A DNA stretch of 64,000 nt, from positions 1 to 64,000 of the forward strand of contig CAMPDV010001944.1 in assembly GCA_946699065.1 (NCBI GenBank). The letters run 5' to 3'. Source of the stretch: Loxodes magnus (lineage: Eukaryota; Ciliophora; Karyorelictea; Loxodida; Loxodidae). Below the pieces are notes generated by a model. The model searched no databases. It was not told the DNA's origin and saw only the letters and a list, made by a program, of their open reading frames with translations. Position 1 is the first letter of the stretch. Every line of letters starts with the position of its first letter. This document shows positions 13,769-32,938 of this stretch, one piece after another. The translations under genes and the position numbers were made by a program.

Positions 13769-15348
13769 TTTTTTAAGCAACTTAATCTTAAATATTTTTA
13801 CTAATTATTTCATGTAACTATGTCTATTAACTTTACCTTTAAATTAAAAATATAATTATAATGCTTTTCTTTAACTTTTCTTAGTTTAGAGATATATAAC
13901 CAGAAAATATATTTATAAGCTAATTACGACTTATATATCATAACGATCGAGAACCTTACACATTTCTTCTCATCCTCTACCTTATTAGTGTATTATATTA
14001 TCCGTAAAGTACAAATATTAAAATAAAGGATTTTCTTAATCTTATGCTAGAAAATTTAAAATGCTTACTTCGTAAATTTTATAATACTCCAACGAAAGTG
14101 GTAATATATAATAATAAGTCTAGTTATTAAACTATCATTGTGATTAATTTGAAAATTGAAGGATGCTAAATATATTGCTGTATTTCAAATCTTTATTTTA
14201 GGTTTATATCTCTTAGTTTTGATATATATATCTCATTTTTTAAAACTTAAAGACATGCATAATATGAAATGATAATAGAATCAACTAGTATAAAATTATT
14301 TTACCTGCAGCATGTTATAAACAATCAAGAAGATTTTGCAGTTTTAGAATATTTTTTTGCTTAGGATAGTAAATTTTATTAAACTGCTTAAGCTATTTAG
14401 GGAGATTAAAGTATAATCAAAGCTTGGAAAAAAAGATCACTTCTAGTCTATTAAACAAGAAAAGTTTTATATACCTACTATCATATTAAAACTTACGATT
14501 TACCTCTAAGATCTAAAATCCACATTTAGAATAATTACTATTGATATAAAAATAAATACCTTTAATAAATAATTTCATTCTGTTGCTTTAATTATATAAC
14601 CATAGCAATGAGAGTCTATGAAACTCTCTAATAAAAGTAAGCATCGTTTAAAAAAATTTTCAATTGTTATGTCAAAAATAATTTTAAGTTTCTAAAGTGA
14701 AGCTAAATATTTACCAAATATAACCATAGTTCGTTATTTCGAAAATAACTTTAGGATTCTAATTTTTACACTAATGTTCAAATTAGATTTTAAGCTTAGT
14801 TAAAGTTAAAATTTAATAAAGAAGCAAGATTATTTATTTTAAAATGCAATTATGTTTCTTAAAATTTAAACGCTTAAACATTTTAGTGAAAAAGTGAAAT
14901 AAATCGTGAATAAAGAATATTAGTCATCACCATATAAATAGTTTAAGCTTATTTTTCCTTATTTGAATAAAAGGCCTTTAGTTGAACTTTGAAAGAAATA
15001 TTCCTCAAAAATAACTTTTTAGTTTATTAAGAGTTTATTATTTTATGAATATAAGTGCTTTATCATTATTTAATTAATTCCTTTTTGCATCTCATAGTAA
15101 GGAATAATTAAAACCTGCTATTAGAAATTAATAGCGATAAAGCTTATTTATCATCCAGAATTAAATATATCTATTTAATTATTATCTTATGCTTGTCTTA
15201 AGCCAAATTCATTAATTTTTTAATTTTGTGATCCATAAATTCAAGCATTCATTTTAGTTCTTAATTTAAAGCTTAAAACATAAAAGAAAATAATTTAGAT
15301 CAAATGATTTAAAGATAATTAAAGAATACCTTTTAAAAAGTTTAAAAG
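13769..15348. other. AT-rich spacer without a supported gene
   Basis: The first bases are the Pol III terminator of tRNA-Ile. The rest is AT-rich. A long plus-strand frame from about 14060 is open under the reassigned code but poor in Gly, Ala, Asp and Glu, which is what AT-rich noncoding DNA also gives, so it is not called. Confidence 0.4.
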
Positions 15349-20516
<5,168 letters not shown>

Positions 20517-22992
20517 TTTTAAATGCGATATAATTTAAAATAAGTTGGGTAATTAGGATTTTATTTTCTCCTTATTAATAAAATGAATATAAGATAAGAA
20601 TAAATAGCTTAATAGCCTTTTATTACAAAGTTCTAAGATATACTTAATGAAGTATCATTTTACCTTATTTTATGAGTAAAGTCTAATTCAATAGCATATC
20701 TTATCTAGGAGTTCATAGGGAATTAAGACGAAAGCTGTTCTCGCTTTTTTTTAGTATATTTCAATATAGCCAATTTAGTGGATTATAAGTTCTATAATCA
20801 TTTTTTACTTATTTGCTTTAAGGAAATTTATTATTTCTCTATCCATAAGTTAGAGAAATTTATTTTTGCTTAGTGCTTTTATGCTTGCTTTAAAGGCTTA
20901 AGGTTTAAATGATTATATATTTATACTTTCTCTTTTTGAAGAGTTCTAATGGAAGTTATAAAGATTATAAGTCTCACTTCATTTATTTCCAAAATATATG
21001 CTTTTTATTTAGCTTCGTTATGATTAAATTTTAAATCCAACTTTACTATAGTTCTGCTTGCAAATAAATAGTGATAGCTAGAACAATGAATGCAATTAAT
21101 TATCAAAATACAAGCAGCTATTTATAATGAAATATTATAAGTTTAGCTGTAATACTCATCTAAAACTGCTCAAAGAAATAAGGCTTGATAGATGTTTTAT
21201 TAGAAGTAATAAAATCTGAAAGTATTCAGATAGAATTTATCATTGAACAGCAAATTTAATATTATACATAGAAGAACTATTAATGTCTATATAATTATTT
21301 CTATTAAGATACATTTAGAAAAAGAAGCAGCAATTCCTAAGCCCAGCTATTTTTAAGAAGCGTGCTAGTTTCTCTTTTAAAGTACAATAAATAAATAGGT
21401 AATTTCATAGAAACAAGCTACTCTATTTAAATAAATAAAATAAAGTTTATTCATTTACAACCAATAAAACTAATAAGAGTATTAATAAGCTACTAAAGCA
21501 TTAAACTAAGCTATATAATCTAAATCTTATATTAATAGTAATAGCTAGAATCTTAAAAGAGGAATTTATACATCCTCTTTAAATATATAATATAGTTAAT
21601 GTTCTTAAATTAGTTTAATAATTAACTGACTATATTTGCATTTATATCTCCTATATATCCTTTAATTTATATGATATTTAGACTTTAATATTAATAAAAG
21701 AGAGTTGCTATTATATATAATGCTAGGCTTAATAAGACTTGTAATAGACTGTTTAGTTATATTCATAAATAAATAATAAGAAAGCTATTTAATTGTATAC
21801 AGTTCATTTATTTTTATTTTTATAGCTTGCTTATGCAAATTAAAAGAAATTGTATTTTGGCTATAATAACTCTCCTTAAGCAAATACTTAATTTAATTTT
21901 TGTTTAACTATAGTAGTGTAACAAAGATAGATTAAATAGAGTATAGCAATACTTTTAACTATCTCTATTCTACTAATATTTTTTAATTTAGCTTTCTTAA
22001 TATTTAGCTAAGCTGTTTATTTATTGTTATAACTCTTTTTCTTTAATATTTAATTCTTCTAAATAAAAGGTAAAATCATTTCTAGTTATTTATTTAGGTT
22101 TAACTTAAGAATTATTAATTTATATCTCTTTACACTGATAGATTCTTAAATAACTGCATTAAGCTAAAACTAGGTTTAAATATAAAAGTTGCTATACTTA
22201 TGAAAATTCCATCTCTGGAAACAATTTCGATAGTTTTTTTAAGAATTATTTATCAGTCTATTTTAATTTAAAGTTTATACCTTTGATATGATTATTCCAT
22301 TTGATAAATAAACAGTATTTATCTAGAAATAAGGAACTTATTTACATTTTATATCCCATACACTCTATTATTAACTAAGTTTTTGTATTTAATAAACATA
22401 TACAGATATTTAATTTAGGTAATCTGAATACGTTTATCTTATATTAGCCTACGATTTAGTTATTAAGTTAAGTGAATAGGAGTTTTTATTTAGCTAAGTA
22501 AATATCTTGATTCATATCTTGATTATTGTATACCTCTATATATAAAAAGCAAGATTTTCTAAGCTTAAGGAAGTCTCTAATGTAAACTAAAGCAATTTAG
22601 ATTAAAGAAGAAATAATAATTAAATATAGTTTTAATTATAAATATCACTACAATAATTATTATTATGCATACAATCATTTCTATATCTACTTATATCTAA
22701 AGTGACTGTTACTTTTCAAATCAGCTAAAGTTACTCTCATATCAGTACTAATTATTAATAGCTTATGATTATTACTCTTTTAAGAACCTTTTAGTATTCT
22801 AAATGCAATTAATAGCAACATTATTATTAATTAATTTATAAGTCTGTTTACACCACTAAAAGTATTTAGTATTATAATAGAAGAAAAGTTTAATGATAAG
22901 TTTTCTACTTAGTGTGTTTATAGTAGATAGTTAATAGAAATAAGCAATTTAAAAAAGTCTTTAGTTACAGCTACCTAATTAAATTATTTTAA
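20517..22992. other. AT-rich spacer between divergent receptor copies
   Basis: No gene recognised. It holds the 5' flanks of the receptor kinase (left, -) and its truncated copy (right, +), so any promoters should be here. The two flanks do not look alike, because IR-B begins only inside the coding regions. Confidence 0.5.
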
Positions 22993-25577
22993 ATGAAAGA
23001 AGTAATTATTATTACTTTAGCCTTAGTTCAACTCTGCTTTACTTTAGAATGTCACAGATTTGTAGTAAAAGATCTTTAGACCAAGCAATGCTACAGATGT
23101 TTCAAACCATTTGATGCTATCTACACTTATTTATGTACTTAAACATAAGGCCTTGTTTGCAAAATCCATGAAAATACTGGCGTTTATGTTTTAAGGTAAA
23201 TAATACAGGAGAGTAGTGCTTTGAAAATTCTTTATGTAAGAGTTTCGAATGCATTGAAAATATATGCTAATAGTCTAATATAGAGAAATTTACCTCATAT
23301 TTAGAATGTGAAATTTGAGAATTCTGTAATTTACAACTAATTAGTGCTAAAACTTGAAACTAGAAGGATAATTTTGCTAATACTCAACAGATTGCTTAAA
23401 CAACATGCAATCATGTTTGTGTTCCTTACTTATCCGTTTAAAACAATTAGTAATGTCAAACATAACAACTTGAAAAATTTGATTCAATATGCTGATATTA
23501 AAACTATTCTTCGTATAATTTTAATGATATCTTTTATATTCAGCGTGAATCTATGTTCTGCTCTTTAGATAGTCTTACTTAAGAATATAAATGTATGGAC
23601 CCTCCTGTAAGTCTTCACTCTCCTCCTATGCCTTGTTCTGATGAAACTTAATTGGATGATTGCGCTTATGAATCTGGTAATTTTGGTGTGTGTGGATGTG
23701 CTGTATCTTCCTAAGAAAGTAACTCATTCTGTGAAGTAGAAATATCCTCTAACCTAGTTTAAAACTTTAAGCATGATTTCAAAAATTACTTAGTTCCTTA
23801 ATTGTAACTTACAAACGGAGTTTGTTATACTTCACAAAGGTTTAGCTTTGAATGTTGAAAATATCATCTGAATGCATATGCTCTAACAATATTAAGTGGT
23901 ATAATACTAATGGAGTGACTACCTATTATAAACTATGAGTAAATTACAGTTTTATAGATGATACATTATTATACTCCATTTTGAGTAATAATTTAAAATA
24001 TTACAATTCAAAATAATTTTTGACTTAACATCAGGAATGCTATAATTTCTAATGTTTAGAGCTTTAAAGTGGTTAATGCATCTATAAATAGGAAAATTAG
24101 ATATTTTTAGATCACTGAATTAATTAAACATGCTATTAATAGACTAATATAGAAAATTAATACTGCTAATAAGATAACAAGTACGTACTAACTAAAGTTT
24201 ATGCTGGAGAATTCTGCATACAAGATAAAGAATGCTTTTCTAATAAGTGTAAGAACTTTAGACGTAAAGGTTTAGAAGAATATGAAGAATGCTAAGATCA
24301 TATATGCGAGGTTGGACTTTCGTGTATAAATTAGAAGTGCTAGAAATAAATTAAACCTGGAGAAAATAGAAAATGCTAAGATGATTATGATTGTACTAAT
24401 GATGCTGTTTGTTTAGGAAACTAATGTTATGGAATCTTCACTCTCAATATAAATGAGACCATTACTGCTCCTTGCGATTTAAATACAAAGTAATAACTAG
24501 TAAGTCTTTTACCTGCGAACCTTTAACTCTGGAAAATAAATAATCGAAATGTACTTTTCCTCATTAAGCTTCATAAGAATAACCTATTAAAACAGATAAT
24601 AAACGAGACTGTAGAAGCATTAAATAAAATGACGAGTTAAACTTTGTAAACCTCTCATGTGATTATAGTTAAGGAGTTACTTGCTGTCAAGCTCATACAG
24701 GAGACAACGTAACGTTAGAATATATAGAAAGTCTTAGAGGAGTGAAAGATATTGATTAAGATAAATGTTATACAAAGAGTAGACTTAAAATAGAATGTTG
24801 AGTCTATAGTTTGGATTAAGAAAGCATTGATTTATTAACTTAATATATGATTAAGCGATGAGAGTGAACATACTATCCTGCTTTATCCTCAAACTTAATT
24901 GTAAACTGTACAAAAGAAATAATTTTTGCAGAGTACTGAATTGCAAAGACAGAAGGATTTAATAAGAAATTCTATCCAGAAATGACTTTTCTTGAACATG
25001 GGTGCTCGAGAAGTTAAAGTCTTAATCCTTTTGAATGTTAAAAGTATTAAGAAGGAGAAGAATATTGAGGTAACTAAGCTTGTGAAAGATAATTGTACTG
25101 TAATAGTACGATGAAAATAGATTGATAAGCAGGTGTTTATTATTTCAGCGAGTAAAGATGTAGTTATTAGGAAACAAAATATGAAAAAAGTTATTTAATA
25201 AGATTTCCTTGTTATAAATAAACTTATTATAGAGAAAGTCCCTAAGATTAATGCGTATTTTCCTTCAACGATACAAAGAAAGAAGGAGAATAATGTAAAA
25301 ATGCAAGTGATGTACAATAGGGTTAACTTACATAAAGGATTAAAGTGATGAGAGTTATAAATGTTAGAAGTAAATAAAACTTTCATAAGATGTAAGTTGT
25401 GAAAATGATTGGTAATGTGTTAATTACGCTGCATGTAGAGAATAGAAATGCATTCTGTATTTCTCAAAACCAGTGGGTTGAAAATGAAAAGGGTAATGTA
25501 AGTAATAGAATCCTATAGGAATGTGTGAATATTGTAATTATGCTTGCTAAAGCTTTACTTGTAAATAATAGGGAGAA
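22993..25577 (+). pseudogene. Truncated copy of the receptor ectodomain with a different N-terminus
   Basis: The ATG at 22993 gives a signal peptide (MKEVIIITLALVQLCFTL) and a short Cys-rich start that is related to, but clearly diverged from, the left copy. From 23304 on the sequence matches the left copy closely. Frame breaks relative to the left copy include a missing T in the TTT of the left copy near 23321-23330 and a shift near 23195-23205 (one extra T would restore a frame reading NNTGEQCFENSLC). Homology stops at 25577 inside the ectodomain, so no membrane span or kinase follows. It is either a pseudogene or, if the indels are sequencing errors, a secreted decoy-like ectodomain. I favour pseudogene. 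Confidence 0.55.
23304..25577. repeat. IR-B, right arm
   Basis: Reverse-complement partner of 18005-20207. Homology begins at GAATGTGAAATTTGA and ends after GGGAGAA at 25571-25577. Past this point the flanks are unrelated. Confidence 0.85.
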
Positions 25578-26257
25578 ATAGGGATAAAAAGCAATATTCT
25601 AATTTAAATTACATAAGATTAAAATATCTTAATTTATTAAATAAGAGCAAAGGGTAAAAAAGAAATTGGAAATACCTCAATTAGTAATACATCTAAAGAA
25701 AAAGAGATATTACCTAAAAATAGAGTTTTCAAATAATAATCACAATTATTTCATATCTAGTTCAATCTATATCACTTTAGAGTCTCTTACAATTCTATCA
25801 TCTTTACTTCAACAAAAGTAAAATTAAAAATAACTAACTCTTAAATTTGAAAAAATGCTTTTAATCTATAGCAAGAAACAGAGTTTAATGAGTAAATGCA
25901 AAAAGAAATAACTATTTAATTTAGGAAATATAAAGTTAAGTACTAAAGAAAGAAATAATATAGAAGTAGATGCAACAAGCAAAAGGATGATTATTCTAAG
26001 TCATACAAATATTTTATTGATAAAGCTTTTAATTATATAAGTTTAGCTATATGCTTGAAGTAAATTAGCAAACTCAACTTTAGAAAATTATGTTATACTG
26101 ATAACAAACTAAAGTATATTTAAATTTAAAGGAATATAGAGAATATATCATAAATAAATTACATATTTATTTATTATATAATGAAAAAAGTGTCAACATA
26201 AAAAAAATTATGTTAGAGTAATTTAGAATATAAGGAGAATCAAAAATTATATGAAAA
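25578..26257. other. Spacer with a possible coding remnant
   Basis: It joins the broken receptor copy to the M16 gene. Around 25850-26080 one plus frame reads like protein (FNEQMQKEITIQF, then Lys/Arg-rich text), but I found no clear start, stop or family. The last 100 bases should hold the promoter and 5' UTR of the M16 gene. Confidence 0.35.
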
Positions 26258-29200
26258 ATGGAAATGGATCCTAATGATATCTAAGAAATGCTTTTATAAT
26301 AATATAAGCAAAGGCAAGACTCTTAACAAAAATCATGTCTTTATAGATATTGATGAATTTTAGTTCTAGTTATGATATTGATAGGATTACTTATCTTTTT
26401 TAATTTCTAAGATTAAAAAGATAATTAGAATGCAACTTAAGAAAACCCAAGCATTTAGAATTAAACTTATAATTAAAACGAAACTTATGAAAACTCAAAT
26501 TTTTAGAACTAAACTGGAAATCAAAATGAAACCAATAATAAAAATAACTAAACTTAGCAAGAAACTTAAACAAATGCAACAGATATTAAATAAAATTAGA
26601 CTGAGCAAACAGCAGGTAGCTAAAATAAAACAACTATAAATTAAGACTCTAAAAATTAAGAATCTTAAAAAAATAAATCTTTGGAAGAATAATTAAACAC
26701 AACTTAATAATCTTAAAATAAGTCAGATGAAACATAATCATAGACTTAAAATACAACCACCAATGATTAAAATTGGAAAAACGAAACTCAAATCATTTAA
26801 TAAAACATAACTAAAGGTTCTTAAGAATAGAAGAATTGGACATAATCAAATTTAACTATAGAGGATCCCTATTAAAAAAACGACACTCAAACTTAATAAA
26901 AAAATTCAACTGTCGATCCTTAGAAATAGTAAAATGAAACGTAGATCAAATAAAATTAAACTACTATTTAAAACATAACAAGTGAAGAAAAACCTGCTTA
27001 AAGAACATTTGATATAAGTAAGGCATCTTTATAAAATATAACTATTTCCGTCAATGATCAAAAAAAGTATACTCAGTTCTTCTTAAAAAACGGTCTCGAA
27101 GTATTATAAGTTACAGATAGAAACTCTTAATTTGATTATGTTTCTTTATTAATTTCAGCCGGACATTTAAATGAGAAATATATTTAGAGTTTACCTTATT
27201 TATTAATGCGTTTATTAATTCTAAACGAATAATAAGAAAATTGAAATCAAAATTTGAGAAGTTATTTATTAAATGATGGACAAGTTCAGATGAACGTTGA
27301 TTTATAATCTACAAGCTATAATTTTTTCCCTTATCATAACGACATAAATATAGCACTAAATATGCTATCTTAAGTTTTAAAAGCTCCTAACTTCACTAAA
27401 ACAAGTGTAGAAAAATAAATCCAGATCATGAAATAAAATTGATATTTATACTCTTCCTTCTATCATAATATTGAAGATTTATTGATATAATAAAATTGCA
27501 ATCCATCAAGCAATCTAAAAAACAATATGATCTGAAACTAAAAAGACTTTAATTTAAGTTCCCCCTATCAAAGTGAATTACTCACATAAAAGACATAAGA
27601 ATTCTATAATAAATTTTATTCTTCAGATATGACTAAACTTGTTGTTTATACTTCCACTAATGAATAAGTTATAAGAGAGGTTGTTCAGTCGTTTTTTTAA
27701 GACATTCCTTTAAGGGGAGACGGCTTAAACTTAGAAAACGTTTAAATAGCCTTTAGGAGTTAAGAGCTATAAAGAATATTCTTTATAGAAAGTATGGAAG
27801 AAAGATTTGAACTAAACATCTTTTGACCTTTAGAATAAAATTGATCTGATTATTAGCATCAGAATTATAAGTATTTTGAGCATTGATTTAGTTCTCACTT
27901 AAAGAATTCACTTTTAAGCTTATTAATATAATAATAATGGGCTTTCTTAATAACTCCTGAAAGGTGGTTGCAAATGACAAATCAAGAGGTCCTAAAGATC
28001 TAAATAGATTTAACTAGCTAAGGATTTTAAAATTGACAGAAAGTGGTAGATCTTGTTTTTCATTTCATCCACAAAATACTGGCATAGTAATCTGATGGGT
28101 AGATAAGAAATACGTATAACTTTTTAAAGGAAATTAATTAAATAAAGTTTGATTATTAACAAGAAAATGACCTAGAAATGTATACAAACTAGCTATCATA
28201 AAATATGTAGAAGTTCAAAACTTAAGATTACGTTACTGGGCCTCATTTAATATAAGCATTCAGTATCTAAAATATAAGGAATTTAATTTAAAAACTAAGA
28301 ATAGAAAATACATTTATTAGCTTGATTTCTAACTAAGTTTAATATTTACCAAAGCTATAAAACCAGGAAGAAAATGCTGGATTAAAATACACCATATAGC
28401 CTTATCCCTCTACCTTTTAAGAAGCTCCATTATCTCTTAAAAACACGCTCATTAATCCTCCGGATATGACTTCTTATATACCTACATTTTCCCAAACAAA
28501 TGAAGCTACTACTCTTTAAAACGAAGAGTGAAGTCTAATAATTTCAGGCAGATGATGGTTATATCATAGATAACTTGCTGATAGAAAATGAACAGATCTT
28601 TATATTTAAATATAATCCGATAATATTTACTAGAGCTCTAAGAATTATGGCATGGTTTCTATATATGCTTTGATTCTAAATTAAATAATTAAAGAAAAGC
28701 TAGATTTGTATTTAAAAGGAGGTAAACAAATATAAATGACTTTATATTTAGATGCCTTATAAATATAACTGAGTGGCTTTAATAATTAGATGCTAGAATT
28801 ATTACCATTATATTTGGACGCAGTTCTATAACCAGAAATCACAGAATAATGCTTTTAAATAGTAAAACAATAAATTAAAGAAGAATACACTAGAGCAATA
28901 CAAAGAAACTAGAACTAAGCAAGGATGTATATCACTAAGCTTTATTAAAATCCTAGATACACCTTATATGATATTGATTTAGAAGTAAAATAGATTAATT
29001 TTGTCAGTTTTAAAGATTTCATTATAAATAAGATTCAGAATAATGCTACTTACTTTGTTTACATTCAAGACTTCAATGCTCCAAATTACTTACCTACTTT
29101 AAAGAGTTCATTGAATAAAGCAGTTAAGGGTAACCCTGCTACAACAATTACAATAGGCTAATCATAAAGCAATTTGTAACTAAAGACTATAGTATTCAGT

Positions 29201-30100
29201 GACCATATTTATAGAGAGAAAGATATTTATTTATAGTCTCTAACTAACTTCTTACTAGTGAGATATCAAATAGAGAAAGATTAAAATGCTTAAAAGGCTT
29301 AAACATATAAGTTAATAGGATTACTAACTATGATTTTCCTCAACACTGAGCTATAAATTAAATTGAGAACTGAGTATAATATTGATAGTGTAAGAGCAAT
29401 TTATTTTGAAGAAGATGGATACTGTTACTTTGAATTAAGAGTTTAATCACATTAATATCCTCCTGAATATTTAAGTGCAATAGTCTAAAATAAAATACAT
29501 TAATTATATTATTCTGAAGTATTAAAAAGGCCACAAGCACTTATTCAACGATTGTAAATCATTAATAACCTATAAATGTTTGACTCTAAAAGCTATAAGG
29601 AAGAATTTATGAACTTAAATGAAATCCTAATGACAAAAGCTAGGGCAATGGAATTCAAAAGCATAAATCTAAATGATATAGAATAAAATCATTAGAGCAA
29701 GTATGATTTCAGTAGGATATTTAGTAAAGTGTAAATAGCTGATTTTTAGTAAAGGTATTTATAGTTATTTTAGTAAAGCCAAAGGATTGAAATTTAAATT
29801 TATAGAGACGAAGTGTAAATTCCTAGCCAAGCTTATCCTTCTTCTGTTGGTAATTTTAACTCACTCAAACCTAATAGCAACTCAATTCCTGTTACTATTA
29901 ATAAATTCCAGTCTATTGAGACATTGAATCTCAAAAAGTATCAACAATTATAAAACTAATAAAATAGTTAGAAAGTTATGAGTTATACCTCTCCATAATA
30001 CATTTAAAAAGCACCTGTTTAAACATTTTTACCAGCGCTAAACAAAACCAACTTTCACATAAAGGAAAAAGAACAAGGCACATTTAAAAGTGAAAAGTGA
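26258..30100 (+). CDS. Membrane-anchored M16 (insulysin-like) metalloprotease homologue, probably inactive
   Basis: A 1280-codon frame from ATG 26258 to TGA 30098-30100, with no frame break under the reassigned code. A short cytoplasmic tail is followed by one membrane span at about residues 30-50 (WWILVLVMILIGLLIFF). Next comes a stalk of about 190 residues, very rich in Asn, Gln and Thr with about twenty N-x-S/T sequons, so it is probably a heavily glycosylated type II membrane protein. From about residue 255 the sequence follows insulysin (M16): VSLLISAG, then NFFPYHNDINIALNMLSQVL, a linker with FYNKFYSSDMTKLVVYTS, and further M16-like halves to the C-terminus. The zinc motif HxxEH is not conserved: the aligned segment reads PYLLMRLL, and the nearby HLNEK lacks the last His. 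It is therefore likely a pseudo-protease, perhaps with a peptide-binding or adhesive role. An ATG two codons later is an alternative start. Confidence 0.8.
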
Positions 30101-31810
30101 GAATCCTCTATAACTTTTAAACTCTTTTATAAGTAAAAAAATTGATTAAAATGCATTATTTAAACCCTTTAAATACAAAATGTTTTCACACTAATTTCAA
30201 TAAATCCTTTATTAATATACTTCTTTTAAAGCTTATTCATTTATTTTTCAGATTAAATTAATATATAAAATGAGAAAATATAGGTATATATGTAGCAGCA
30301 TTAGTAGGTTATCTTAGAAAGTTATATATTCTCACAGTTCTGAAACAGAAATATGTCTAAATTTTGATTTTTTATTAATTAAAAAATTGCTAAGAATTTT
30401 TTTATTTGGATTTCCGAACATAGCAAAATGTTGATATCATTAAATAATAAGAAATATTTTACAATCAGTCTTTATTAAGATTTAGTTTAAAACTATCAGA
30501 GAAAAAAAAACTTTAAACTCTATTTAAAAGATTATAAAGATAATATCTCTATACTCAACTTTTACAAATATTAGCTTATTAAATCTTCTAATTTTAGAAG
30601 TTCATTTTTATTCAAAAGTTTAAGTTATTTTTTTATTTATCTTTCTTGCCTAATTAACTATAGCTTTAATCTCTTTAAAGTAGAAAGTACATAATTACTT
30701 AAAAAGTAGATATTCACTTTTAGCTTTTCTATTTTATAAAATTAGAAATACATAAATTAATTAATTAGATTCTCTATTTAATTCAAATCTGCTAGTAAAG
30801 AAACATGGTTATTTATATTTATTATATATAAAGCTTACAAATATATTTTATTTGCCTGATTAGACTTTTTTAGCAACTTAGACATTAAGGGAATTATTAC
30901 AATTTATAACCGTCTAGGTTTTACTTAAACTCTTACCAACTAATTTACTATATCATTTAAATTTATTTATTCCTTATATTATATTAGATAAATAAGAGTT
31001 TGCATTTAAGCTACAATGTTAATACTTATTAGATTCAGAATGTAAGTAATCCTTTGGAGTTATATTATAGCTTAAATAAATCATTATATTTAACTAATGC
31101 ATTAAAAGCTTTATATTTAGAACTTAAGCTAATTAAAGATATACTTATTCATCTATTTATCACTTTTTATTCCCTTAAATACTTAAATCATGTTTCTAAG
31201 CAAATATTAACTTTAACAAGTTTAATTGATTCTACTTAAAAAAAAGGCTATTTCTCGTTCCTTTTTAAAGGTTTTATGCTTAAGTGATCTAACTACTTAA
31301 AATTTAAATACTCTTCAATCATTTTCTAATACATGTACTTAAGGAATTACTTAGATTCAACCAATTATTCCCTCTATCCCATCCCAATTATTCAAACTCC
31401 TATAATATCAAGATCATTTGCCTTTTCAACTAGAGCTTAATTAAGTTCTTATACTAGCACCTTAATAAAATAACCTTCTTTAAGTTTTAACCTAGAACTA
31501 TAAGCTCTTTAGATATTTAAAATTAGGATGAAGATTATGGCAAATACCTTGCTTTAATTTATTTATTTTAAGGTAAACTAATTTAAATAATTGGTAGTTA
31601 ATAAGGGTCTAGTTAATTAGCTATATGATGGTTAGTTTTATATACATTGTAATTAAATTTATTTTAGTACTTGTAAAAATAAAATTTATCTTTGCTTTTG
31701 CTCAAATAATCAGGAAAGTCTTTGGTAAACCATAAATAAGAGTAATAAAAGTTAAATACTCTTACATTTATATATAATAGGTAGCTAATTTAAATTTTAG
31801 GATAAATTGC
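30101..31810. other. AT-rich spacer without a recognised gene
   Basis: It separates the M16 gene from IR-C. AT-rich throughout; no tRNA, no motif, and no frame that stands out. Confidence 0.5.
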
Positions 31811-32938
31811 TTATCTATGAATAATAAAATAATGATATCTTAAGACTTAAATAACTATTCTTATCTAAAATATAGAGTTATTTAGCTTTGCCTTTATAAT
31901 CTTAAATACTAGTTTACTAAATGTTAAGTCTATTATTTTGGTTCTTTTCTGATATTTATCACATTTCATTTCAGTCCTCTTTTTTATTATAATATGTTGC
32001 CTACAGAGGAATTCCTCATTACAGGCTTTCAAAAACAAACATAAATAGGAAAAGGAACTTTCGGAGTAGTTTATATGGGCTAATGGAATGAAGTTAATCA
32101 AGTTGCTATAAAAGAGTTTTATGAAGAAAGATTAACTGAAGCCTCATAAAAAGAATTGGAAACTTAGCTATAAACAATGTAATAAAAGCAGCATTCTAAT
32201 GTCATTAAGATATATGGATATTGCTCTTCTCCCGCTAGTTTAATAATGGAATTTATGTCTAAGTCGCTTTTCGAATTACTTCATAGTGAGTAAGAAATAG
32301 ATTGAAGTATCAGATACCAACTAAGTATTGAAATAGTAGAAGGTCTCAAGCATATTCATGATTAAGGAATAATTCATGGAGATTTGAAAAGTGTAAACGT
32401 TTTACTGGATGAAAGGGGGAAAGTAAAAATATGTGATTTCGGTTTTTTGAAATAAAAAGCGAGTTCAAGATATAAAATATCTTAGCATGGACTTAAAGCA
32501 ATTAAAAGTACATTATGCTGAATGGCACCAGAGTTATTAAATATGAAACCAAAACATAATGTAAAATCAGATATATATGCATTGGGAATGATAATGTGAG
32601 AAATAGCAATGAGAAGAGCACCATATGAATATGTACTAGAGAGTGTTCTAATAAAAGGAGTCAAAGAAGGAGAAAGAGAAGAAATAGGAGAGGATGCTGT
32701 ATAAGAGATTTGAGAGTAATTAATATAAAGAATTAAAGAAGGAGAAAGAGAAGAAATAGGAGAGGATTGTCCATAAGAATTTAAAAAGTGTATACAAGAA
32801 TGTTGAAAAGGAGAAATGGAATAGAGAATAAGTTTGGATGAGTTATAAAAATAGTTATTAGAAGGTAAGAAAAAATAGGAAGAAAGAGAAAAACCTTAGA
32901 ATGAAGAAAAAATTGTAGATATTCAATAGAAAGAAATA
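31811..32938. repeat. IR-C, left arm
   Basis: 1128 bases, nearly identical to the reverse complement of 37168-38295, with no net length difference. It spans about 180 bases of 5' flank, the whole kinase domain and part of the linker of the kinase-MORN gene. Homology stops just before the MORN repeats. Arm spacing is about 4.2 kb. Confidence 0.9.

Noticed and set aside
14060..15230. Long plus-strand frame between tRNA-Ile and the receptor kinase
   Set aside because: Composition is what AT-rich spacer gives by chance (Leu, Ile, Phe, Gln, Asn, few Gly/Ala/Asp). It cannot be told from noise.
23190..23210. A 13- or 14-base intron (GTAAATAATACAG) in the truncated receptor copy
   Set aside because: It has GT...AG ends, but removing 13 bases does not restore the frame and the other long genes show no introns. 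A one-base indel explains the shift better.
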